Translations under genes and position numbers: made by a program
Part shown: one piece after another, positions 1 through 5,676 of the stretch
How the letters are laid out: every line of letters begins with the position of its first letter
Position numbering within the stretch: position 1 is the first letter of the stretch
DNA from: JBBRMQ01 sp038230775
Lineage (GTDB): Bacteria; Acidobacteriota; Thermoanaerobaculia; Gp7-AA8
Assembly (NCBI GenBank): GCA_038230775.1
Contig: JBBRMQ010000138.1
Location: 1 to 11,193 of the forward strand
Reading direction: 5' to 3'
Length of the DNA stretch: 11,193 bases
The notes under the pieces: generated by a model
Databases searched by the model: none
What the model saw: the letters and a program-made list of their open reading frames with translations, nothing else
What the model was told of the DNA's origin: nothing

Positions 1-90
1 AATGTTCAATGTTCAATGTTCAATGTTCAATGTTCAATGTTCAATGTTCAATGTTCAATGTTCAATGTTCAATGTTCAATGTTCAATGTT
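1..90. repeat. Perfect heptamer tandem repeat (AATGTTC)n
   Basis: Twelve complete perfect copies of the 7-bp unit AATGTTC plus six bases of a thirteenth, with no mismatches. The array begins at the window edge, so it probably continues to the left. On the plus strand all three frames are stop-free because the 7-bp period cycles through Asn-Val-Gln-Cys-Ser-Met-Phe. This gives spurious small open frames that I do not call genes. It lies beyond the 3' end of the minus-strand gene ending at 207. Perfect identity suggests recent expansion by slippage; that is inference. Confidence 0.97.
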
Positions 91-110
91 GTGACCGAGC
101 GTATTCATCC

Positions 111-131
111 AACATTCAACATTCAACATTC
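111..131. repeat. Three copies of inverted heptamer (AACATTC)3
   Basis: Three perfect copies of AACATTC. The reverse complement of this unit is GAATGTT, which differs from a rotation of the neighbouring array unit (CAATGTT) by one base. The two blocks can therefore pair as an imperfect stem of about 18 of 21 pairs with one mismatch per heptamer, across a 20-base spacer (91-110). The stem lies roughly 75-135 bases past the stop codon of the minus-strand gene and could serve as a 3' hairpin on its transcript. The stretch 132-206 holds only a short CCCGG-rich quasi-repeat near 147-164 and no gene I can support. Confidence 0.9.
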
Positions 132-206
132 CTCGTCCGCTCAATCCCGGTTCCCGGCTCCCGATGTTTTTCCGACCGCCGACAGCGACTCGCGACCTTC
201 GACTTC

Positions 207-3200
207 TCAATCCACGTTCACGGTCGTGGTCTGCCCAGGATTCACGATCGCGGGGATCGACTTCACGACCGTCTTGTTGTCGGCCGCGAAGACGTCGAGC
301 TGATAGCTGCCCGGCGCAAGGCTTTCCAGCGGAGAGCCGGTGGCAGTCGCCGTAACGACTGATGCGACCCGGTTCCCTGTCTCGTTGCGCACCACGCGCA
401 CACGAACCGGCTTCGAGCCGATGATGATCATGCGTCCAGCCTGCTGCAATGAGACTCGCATGTCGGAGCCCGGTGCTGAGAAATCGATCGACTGCGACGA
501 GTAGCCGCGAGCGAGAACGGTGGCGTGGTATTGCCCCGGCCCAACGTAGACGCGAATGCCGCCGTCGTCCTCGCGAATCCCGCCCGACTGCGTGACGGGC
601 TTCCTGTTCGCGTCGGTCACCACGACCATCGCGTCGATCGCGCCGCCCGTGGCCACGTCGGTCACGCGAAACACCATTGGAGCCGCTTGCTCGAGGCGCA
701 GCTCGACGTCGGTCGTTGACCCCCCGCGCACCGTGACGCTCTGCATGGCCGGGGCGTATCGCTCTGGTTTGGACGCGCGGACATCGAGGGTTCCATCCGG
801 CACGGCCTCCAGCGCGAAGCGGCCATCGCTGTCGGTGATCGTCTGTCGCGACACGGGATTGTCGCGAGTGCCGATCGTCGTCACCATCGCCTCGCTCAAC
901 GGCGCGCCGGTTTTCGCGTCGACGACGCGACCATGAATCGTCGCCCCTTGAATCTGGATGTCGTACGTTGCATCGGCCGTGACCGTGTAGCGCGACTGGT
1001 ACAGCGGACCGAAAGGCGTGTCGACGCTGACGCGGTAATCGCCCGCGACGAGACCTTCGGCGCTGTACGTTCCATTGGGCCCGATCGCCGCGAAGCGCTG
1101 TTCCTTGCCGCTGAAGTTGACCGAGCCCGCGGTGAGTGGCGATCCATTCTTCGTGACGCGGCCGGAGATCGTGATGCCCTGGGTGAAATCGATCTGTACC
1201 GGCGGCGCAGTCCCGTTGATCACCTCGACGCTCTGTGCGACCGACTGCCGCGGATGAAGTCCGCTGCGCACGACCGCGGAAATGTTGACCGTACCGTCCG
1301 GAACACCGTTCACGACGAAAGAGCCGTCGGGATTCGTTATGGCCCGCGCAAACGTCCCGCGCGCGGTCACCGTCACGTCGGCTCCACCGAGCTCGGATGG
1401 GGACAGTCCGGTAACGCGGCCGCTGATCGAGCCGCCGCTGTCCATCGTGAGCGTGATCGGAGCCGTGGCGGGGACGGTGACATCCGCAATCTGTGTGTTG
1501 ACGTAGCCCCGCTTCGATGCCTGAATCGAATAGAGCCCATCGGCGAGCGCTTCGATGGTGAACTCCCCGGAAGCGTTCGTGCGAACCGGATGGAGCACGC
1601 CGCTCGCTCGCGCCATGACCGCCACGCCCGCGACGGGTTGTCCTTTCTTGTCCACCACTCTGCCGAGCAACGAGTTGCCGCGATCGAGCTCGACGTCGAG
1701 GCGCGCTTCGCTTCCCTTCGTCACGTCGACGTCTTTTCGCTTCGTAACGAAGCCTTCTTTCTGAAACACGATCGTGTGATCGCCGGCACCAATACCCTCG
1801 ACGACGTAGTCGCCGCTGTCGTCGCTGATGGCCGAGTTGAGACCTCGAGCCGCCGTCGGCGGGCCGTCGCTGAATTGCACATTCACGCCCGAGACAGGTT
1901 GGCCTTTCGCGGTCACACGTCCGCGAATCGATCCACCCTTCTCGAGATGCGCATCGGGCGCGTGAAGCGTCCTTCCCTCTTCGGTCGAGAGGCCAGCGAG
2001 CGATCCGCGTTCGTAACCAGCCGCCCGGAAGTCGAGGTTGACGGATCCCGGCGGCACGCCGTCGAGAACGTACGATCCGTCATCCGCGTGCATAAGTTGC
2101 GATTGCCCTGGCGTGAAGCCGCGATCGCTGCGGCTCATGAGCACGACCTGAAACTCTGTGATCGGCTGGCCGGTGTCCTTGTCCAACGCACGCCCTTCGA
2201 TGCGTGCGGGCGTGGGAATCGTCAGCTTGACGCCCCGCGCCGGCGCGTCGACTTCGAGCGGTCCGCTCTCCATGCGCGGCGCACCCACAGTATTCGCGAT
2301 GATCGTCGTCTTGCCAGGAGCAAGATTGCGGAGAACGAAGGAGCCGTCGGCTTCCGTCCGCGCGCTCGCGCCGGGTCCGCCGCCGAAGTTGGAGGTGGCG
2401 ACGAAGGAATCGGCGATCGGGGTGCGGTCGGAGTACATCACGCGACCGGCGATCTCGACCGAGCGCTGCACCTCGATCGTAATCGGCGAGGACTTCGCGG
2501 CCATCGCCTGCGGTGGGTTGTACCTCGCGACGATGGCCGCACCATGCACCGTGATGCTGTGCAACGCCTCGGTGGCGCGCAGGTGGACGATGCCGGCGTC
2601 GTCGGTCGTGTGGCATTTCGAGACGAGCGGTTGCTCGCAGGCCGCCTCATACCTTGTACCCGGCCCCTCTCCCTCGGCACCGTGCGTGACGGTCACCGTG
2701 GCGTCCCCTACATTTTTCCGCTGAGCGTCGATCACGTGGACATCGAGCGGAAAGCCGCGCGGAAGCGTCAGGGTCGTGTCGTCCTTCGGCACCGCAGTTC
2801 CGATCGCGTAGCCGCTCTTCACGGCGAACAGATTTCTCGCGCGATCCCCGACGCCGATGATGAACTCGCCGTTCGCTTCCGTCATCACGAGGTCCTGGTG
2901 TCCGGGCTGTCCCCATCCCGACCAGACGAACGCGCCGGCGACCGGCTGCTTCTGTTCGTCGACCACGCGGCCGCGAACGGTCGCAAACGGCTCGATCCTG
3001 ATCGAGCGCGTCACGTGTTCTGCCTCATGCAGCAACAACTCGGAACGCCCCGCGGTGAATCCGGGCCGAACCGCAAACAGGGTGTACGTGCCCGATGGCA
3101 ACGGCGGAAACGCGAACTTGCCGGATGCGTCCGCAAATACGAACTCAAACAAGCCGCTGCCCCACTCGCCGTTGTACGAGACGCGCGCACCCGGCTGCGT

Positions 3201-3989
3201 CGTTCCCGAGATGAAGCCCGCGGGACGCAAACGGACGTCGTACGAGGCCGCGCGCACGTTGTTGGCCGATCCGGCGCGCGTCGCATCGCTGACGATCAAT
3301 CGATGCCACGCCGGCGGCGCGTGCTCCATCGAAAACGTTCCATCCGTTGCGGATTGCGCGAGCGGCCAGCCGTCCACGGTCACGGTAGCGTTGGCGACGG
3401 GCTTGCCGTCCGCGGAAAGCGCGCGGCCATGGACGGCGACGCCGCGGCTGAGCGCGATGTCCTGCACGCCCGGCGCCTCGGTGCCGAAGAAACGGGCCAG
3501 CGGCGCGAAGTCCGGATGCCAGATCACGATTCTTCCGGAACCGTCTGGAAGTTGAACCAGACCTTCCTCGTCGCTTCGGGCCATGAACCCCCCGGCTGCG
3601 ACGCTCGCGTTCGTGACCGGCTTGCCCGCAATCATCAGCCGGAACTTCTGCGCCGATTTCGGACGCAGGACAATCACGTGGAGATTCTGACGCTCCGCGC
3701 CCTCGATCGAGCGAGACCGTGTGGTTGCGGACTCGATGAGCAGCTCGACGAGCGCGGCCTTCGTGTCGATCGTGAAGACGCCCTTCTCCCCCGACTGTGC
3801 AGTGGCGATCGCGGGACGGTCCGCTGTTGACGAGCGGAGACGCGCCGCCATCGCGGCTGGATCCTCCAACGCATACGCGCGGATGGTGGCGCCGGAAACG
3901 GGCTTGCCGGATTCGTCGATCAGAGTGCCGGTGACGGCAGCATGGGCGGTTGTTGCAGCGAGAAAAAGGGCGAACGGGAGTCGATGCAT
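207..3989 (-). CDS. Large secreted protein made of carboxypeptidase-regulatory-like (CarboxypepD_reg) beta-sandwich repeats
   Basis: About 1260 residues with an N-terminal signal peptide: start Met-His-Arg, hydrophobic LPFALFLAATTAHA, likely cleavage after AHA. The mature protein is a string of about 12-13 repeats with the pattern [IV]xGRVxDxxGxPVxGAxV...TxxDGxFxxxxLxxGxYxxxxxxxGY, typical of carboxypeptidase-regulatory-like/Ig-fold domains. Counting from an upstream ATG at 4016, repeats begin near residues 28, 195, 267, 346, 425, 522, 605, 697, 783, 863, 949, 1026 and 1114. A GSYQLDVFA-type half repeat closes the C-terminus near 1230-1245. I see no peptidase, TonB-receptor or enzyme active site, no LPxTG and no obvious surface anchor. 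The likely role is structural or binding on the cell surface or outside the cell; no substrate can be named. I chose the start at 3989 because it puts the signal peptide at the N-terminus and lies 5 bp after the ankyrin gene's stop. The in-frame ATG at 4016 would add nine residues and overlap that gene by 22 bp. Neither start has a well-spaced Shine-Dalgarno. The long plus-strand open frame opposite is a high-GC shadow. Confidence 0.92.
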   Translation of the reverse strand: MHRLPFALFLAATTAHAAVTGTLIDESGKPVSGATIRAYALEDPAAMAARLRSSTADRPAIATAQSGEKGVFTIDTKAALVELLIESATTRSRSIEGAERQNLHVIVLRPKSAQKFRLMIAGKPVTNASVAAGGFMARSDEEGLVQLPDGSGRIVIWHPDFAPLARFFGTEAPGVQDIALSRGVAVHGRALSADGKPVANATVTVDGWPLAQSATDGTFSMEHAPPAWHRLIVSDATRAGSANNVRAASYDVRLRPAGFISGTTQPGARVSYNGEWGSGLFEFVFADASGKFAFPPLPSGTYTLFAVRPGFTAGRSELLLHEAEHVTRSIRIEPFATVRGRVVDEQKQPVAGAFVWSGWGQPGHQDLVMTEANGEFIIGVGDRARNLFAVKSGYAIGTAVPKDDTTLTLPRGFPLDVHVIDAQRKNVGDATVTVTHGAEGEGPGTRYEAACEQPLVSKCHTTDDAGIVHLRATEALHSITVHGAAIVARYNPPQAMAAKSSPITIEVQRSVEIAGRVMYSDRTPIADSFVATSNFGGGPGASARTEADGSFVLRNLAPGKTTIIANTVGAPRMESGPLEVDAPARGVKLTIPTPARIEGRALDKDTGQPITEFQVVLMSRSDRGFTPGQSQLMHADDGSYVLDGVPPGSVNLDFRAAGYERGSLAGLSTEEGRTLHAPDAHLEKGGSIRGRVTAKGQPVSGVNVQFSDGPPTAARGLNSAISDDSGDYVVEGIGAGDHTIVFQKEGFVTKRKDVDVTKGSEARLDVELDRGNSLLGRVVDKKGQPVAGVAVMARASGVLHPVRTNASGEFTIEALADGLYSIQASKRGYVNTQIADVTVPATAPITLTMDSGGSISGRVTGLSPSELGGADVTVTARGTFARAITNPDGSFVVNGVPDGTVNISAVVRSGLHPRQSVAQSVEVINGTAPPVQIDFTQGITISGRVTKNGSPLTAGSVNFSGKEQRFAAIGPNGTYSAEGLVAGDYRVSVDTPFGPLYQSRYTVTADATYDIQIQGATIHGRVVDAKTGAPLSEAMVTTIGTRDNPVSRQTITDSDGRFALEAVPDGTLDVRASKPERYAPAMQSVTVRGGSTTDVELRLEQAAPMVFRVTDVATGGAIDAMVVVTDANRKPVTQSGGIREDDGGIRVYVGPGQYHATVLARGYSSQSIDFSAPGSDMRVSLQQAGRMIIIGSKPVRVRVVRNETGNRVASVVTATATGSPLESLAPGSYQLDVFAADNKTVVKSIPAIVNPGQTTTVNVD

Positions 3990-3994
3990 CCCTG

Positions 3995-4642
3995 TCAGTT
4001 TACCGATCGAAGCCATTTCACGAATTCGGTATGGCCTTTCTCCGTGGCGAGTGATTCAGCCGTCTTCCCGTCATCGCTCGCCGCCTTCAGATCGGCGCGA
4101 TGCTGCCGGAGGATCTTCGCCATCTCGATGTCGCCGTGCAGCGCGGCCGTGTGCAGCGCGACGAATCCGTTCTGCTGGCGGGCGTTCGCATCCGCTCCTC
4201 GCTCGAGAAGCGTGCGAACCAGCTCCCGATTATCCGTCGCCGCCGCAGAGTGGATCGGCGCCACCCGCTGCTGATTCCGCGCGGCGGCGCTCACGTCGGC
4301 GCCCCTCTCGATGAGCTCGTGCGCAACCTCGGGATGTCGAAAGAAAATCGCCAGGCCCAGCGAGGGGAAGCCGTCTTCACTGAATGCGTTGACGAGCGAC
4401 GCGTCCGTCTGCAGCAGAGTCCGGACGCGGGCGAGGTCGCCCATTGCGCAAGCTTCGGGGAAGCTGAGCTCGGCCCCGCGGTCGGTGAAGAGTCGGGCAA
4501 TCTCCGGACGGCCGTAGTACATCGCGAGGAGGAGAGCCGAGGTGTTGCCATCCCGTGCTTTGAGGAGCGTCCGGTCGGCGTCCAGAAGGGCGGCCACCGC
4601 AGCGGCGTCGTTGTTCTTGATGGCCTCGATGATGTCGTTCAT
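3995..4642 (-). CDS. Ankyrin-repeat protein
   Basis: A 215-residue protein that is almost entirely ankyrin repeats, with no signal peptide or membrane segment, so probably cytoplasmic. About seven helical repeats are visible, near residues 2-30, 33-60, 62-90, 91-120, 127-156, 160-188 and a final partial one at 192-215. Diagnostic elements include LIERGADVSA, APIHSAAATDNRELVRTLLERGADANA and ALHTAALHGDIEMAKIL (residues 130-178). Ankyrin arrays bind proteins; no enzymatic domain is attached and the partner cannot be read from the sequence. The start at 4642 is preferred over an upstream in-frame start at 4912. It has a GGAG five bases upstream, and the extra 90 residues are low-quality and overlap divergent plus-strand genes. 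The stop lies 5 bp before the start of the large secreted repeat protein, so the two are probably co-transcribed and translationally coupled. Confidence 0.9.
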   Translation of the reverse strand: MNDIIEAIKNNDAAAVAALLDADRTLLKARDGNTSALLLAMYYGRPEIARLFTDRGAELSFPEACAMGDLARVRTLLQTDASLVNAFSEDGFPSLGLAIFFRHPEVAHELIERGADVSAAARNQQRVAPIHSAAATDNRELVRTLLERGADANARQQNGFVALHTAALHGDIEMAKILRQHRADLKAASDDGKTAESLATEKGHTEFVKWLRSVN

Positions 4643-4647
4643 GCTGG

Positions 4648-4651
4648 CTCC
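4648..4651 (-). promoter_or_regulatory. Shine-Dalgarno (GGAG) of the ankyrin gene
   Basis: On the minus strand GGAG is followed by five bases (CCAGC) and the ATG ending at 4642. This site decides the start of the ankyrin gene in favour of the 215-residue form over the longer open frame. Confidence 0.6.
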
Positions 4652-4757
4652 ACTGGTTGAAGACGATTCGCTTGCAATTCGATGGGGTTGGGTCCGAAAT
4701 TCTACGCGGAATAGAAGTTCGCCAGGGTCGGCATCATTCTTGATCCAATCATTCCGC

Positions 4758-4928
4758 ATGAAGACTGCAACCAGGCGTTGTGAGCTCTGCGGACATACCC
4801 GGTCGGCGCATGTCGACGGCGCGCATTGCGCGCTCTGCTCGTGCACCTCGGAACGGCGTGAATTCGTGCAACAGTCGCTCACCTTCCGAAGCACAGTGTC
4901 AACGGCGACCATCGCCCGAAAACGGTAG
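4758..4928 (+). CDS. Small Cys/His-rich putative zinc-binding protein
   Basis: A 56-residue basic protein starting MKTATRRCELCGH. Five cysteines (8, 11, 24, 27, 29) and three histidines (13, 18, 23) sit within 22 residues as C-x2-C-x-H-x4-H-x4-H-C-x2-C-x-C. This is a compact metal-knuckle pattern that would be unlikely in a random frame. The C-terminal half (SERREFVQQSLTFR...) is polar and helical-looking. It starts 115 bp from the divergent ankyrin gene and ends 45 bp before the next small plus-strand gene. I see no good Shine-Dalgarno before the ATG; an upstream in-frame start at 4542 would run through the antisense of the ankyrin gene and is unlikely. A zinc-ribbon-like nucleic-acid-binding or redox-sensing role is possible, but I cannot assign a family. 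The coding call rests mainly on the Cys/His pattern. Confidence 0.55.
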   Translation: MKTATRRCELCGHTRSAHVDGAHCALCSCTSERREFVQQSLTFRSTVSTATIARKR

Positions 4929-4973
4929 TCTCATCCGTTGCGCCAGGTGCAAGTGGTCTATCATTGTTTGCGT

Positions 4974-5192
4974 ATGAACGAGAAGGTCACCAGAGCTCCG
5001 AAACTGATCAGCGTGTCCGAGCGAAACCTTCAAAGCGCCGCCACCCGCCTGCTGCCGAAACACAACAAGCTCGTTTCCCCCGAGGTGGATTATCTGCGCC
5101 GGGTCCTGGGCGAGAAGGCGACGCAGCACGACATCGACGAGAAAGTCCTCGCCGTGCGGAAGCTTCCGTGGGCCGAGATCGTCCGCGAGTGA
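4974..5192 (+). CDS. Small protein of unknown function (71-72 residues)
   Basis: A short soluble basic protein, start MNEKVTRAPKLISVSERN and end KLPWAEIVRE. It has no signal peptide, membrane segment or motif I recognise. The composition is that of a real folded protein (amphipathic helical stretches around the YLRRVL segment, residues 40-45, and the KVLAVRK segment), and the frame is cleanly bounded by a stop at 5192. A TTG at 4938 would add 12 residues; the ATG at 4974 is preferred. There is no Shine-Dalgarno. A TATCAT hexamer at 4959-4964 lies about ten bases before the ATG, so a leaderless or nearly leaderless transcript is possible (inference). The remnant of an FAD oxidoreductase begins 13 bp downstream, so the two may once have formed an operon. 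Confidence 0.65.
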   Translation: MNEKVTRAPKLISVSERNLQSAATRLLPKHNKLVSPEVDYLRRVLGEKATQHDIDEKVLAVRKLPWAEIVRE

Positions 5193-5205
5193 ACCATTCG
5201 CATGA

Positions 5206-5321
5206 ATGACTGATCGCTTCGACATTATCATCATCGGTGCCGCGGGACTGGCCTGCGCGCGCGACCTCTCCGGCGCGGGAAAACGCGTCTGCACGTCGAG
5301 GCGCGCGAGCGCATCGGCGGC
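5206..5321 (+). pseudogene. N-terminal remnant of an FAD-dependent amine-oxidase-type oxidoreductase
   Basis: The frame starts MTDRFDIIIIGAAGLACARD, the beta-alpha-beta dinucleotide-binding start of flavin amine oxidases and phytoene-desaturase-like enzymes. The expected glycine motif is GAGAAG; here it reads GAAG, consistent with a 6-base in-frame deletion removing two residues of GxGxxG. After AGKRVC the frame is lost. Shifting by one base restores VEARERIGG, the conserved end of the Rossmann segment where the acidic residue (E) binds the FAD ribose. A single lost base near 5294 explains this. Immediately after the IGG codons the sequence turns into the GAAGTTGG repeat, and the remaining roughly 400 residues expected of the family are not found in this window. 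It is therefore a truncated, doubly damaged gene fragment, probably not functional. The original substrate cannot be inferred. Confidence 0.8.
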
Positions 5322-5360
5322 GAAGTTGGGAAGTTGGAAGTTGGGGAAGTTGGGAAGTTT
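5322..5360. repeat. GAAGTTGG-type short array, opposite orientation to the downstream satellite
   Basis: About five units of a 7-9 bp G-rich element (GAAGTTGG, GAAGTTG, GAAGTTGGG) fill this stretch directly after the FAD-gene remnant. The unit is the reverse complement of the CTTCCCAA unit of the long array at 5482-5675. The two arrays therefore flank the central stem-loop as inverted blocks. The 20 bases 5361-5380 between this array and the stem-loop hold nothing I recognise. Confidence 0.9.
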
Positions 5361-5380
5361 GACGTTGACTTGGTGCTGCT

Positions 5381-5473
5381 GTCATTCCGAGCGTAGCGAG
5401 GAACCGGTGTGGGTGGGCGGCTCGAGTCTCGTGCCACCCGCCCACACCGGTCCCTCGCTACGCTCGGGATGAC
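5381..5473. repeat. Long stem-loop (41-bp arms) intergenic palindrome
   Basis: The left arm 5381-5421 and right arm 5433-5473 are inverted repeats matching at 37 of 41 positions, separated by an 11-base loop (TCGAGTCTCGT). Two of the four differences would be G-T wobbles. The arm core GAGCGTAGCGAGG is repeated at the right end of the window (11168-11193), where 26 of 26 bases match the reverse complement of the right arm. The element therefore belongs to an interspersed palindromic family in this genome, resembling REP/MITE-type elements. No transposase lies nearby. It could also stop transcription from either side, although no T-run follows the stem. Confidence 0.92.
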
Positions 5474-5481
5474 ATTTCCGA

Positions 5482-5675
5482 CATCCCAACTTTCCAACTT
5501 CCCAACATCCCAACATCCCAACTTCCCAACTTCCCAACTTCCCAACATCCCAACTTCCCAACATCCCAACATCCCAACATCCCAACTTCCCAACATCCCA
5601 ACTTCCCAACATCCCCAACCTCCCAACATCCCAACTTCCCAACATCCCCAACCTCCCAACTTCCCAACTTCCCAA
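5482..5675. repeat. Octamer satellite, 24 units of CWTCCCAA
   Basis: Twenty-four contiguous units of 8 bp (two of 9 bp) with the pattern C-T/A/C-TCCCAA. Units with T and with A at position two alternate irregularly; three variant types also occur (one CTTTCCAA, two CATCCCCAA, two CCTCCCAA). A 33-bp higher-order block (CATCCCAA, CTTCCCAA, CATCCCCAA, CCTCCCAA) is perfectly duplicated at 5594-5626 and 5627-5659. The array runs to within a base of the stop codon of the minus-strand GGDEF-EAL gene. On the minus strand each unit contributes a GGG separated by five bases, so the array is a string of potential G-quadruplex motifs. Open frames through it on both strands (Gly-Ser-Trp-Glu-Val or Pro-Thr-Ser-Gln-Leu repeats) are by-products of the low complexity. 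Confidence 0.97.
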
Positions 5676-5676
5676 C

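Noticed and set aside
1..131. CRISPR array at the window start or at 5482-5675
   Set aside because: Units are contiguous 7-8 bp repeats with no unique spacers, and no cas genes are nearby.
9..362. Heptapeptide-repeat frames starting in the AATGTTC array
   Set aside because: They are by-products of a stop-free heptamer and run into sequence antisense to a real gene.
933..3830. Plus-strand open frame of 965 codons
   Set aside because: It lies wholly antisense to the large repeat protein, has Arg/Asp-rich shadow composition and no domain. The minus-strand frame has a signal peptide and repeated domains.
4643..4912. N-terminal extension of the ankyrin protein to a start at 4912
   Set aside because: The extra 90 residues show no ankyrin pattern and overlap the Cys/His-rich gene in antisense. 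The start at 4642 has a proper Shine-Dalgarno.
5381..5473. Insertion sequence
   Set aside because: The palindrome contains no transposase and is under 100 bp. I see no target-site duplication, so only a REP/MITE-like label is justified.
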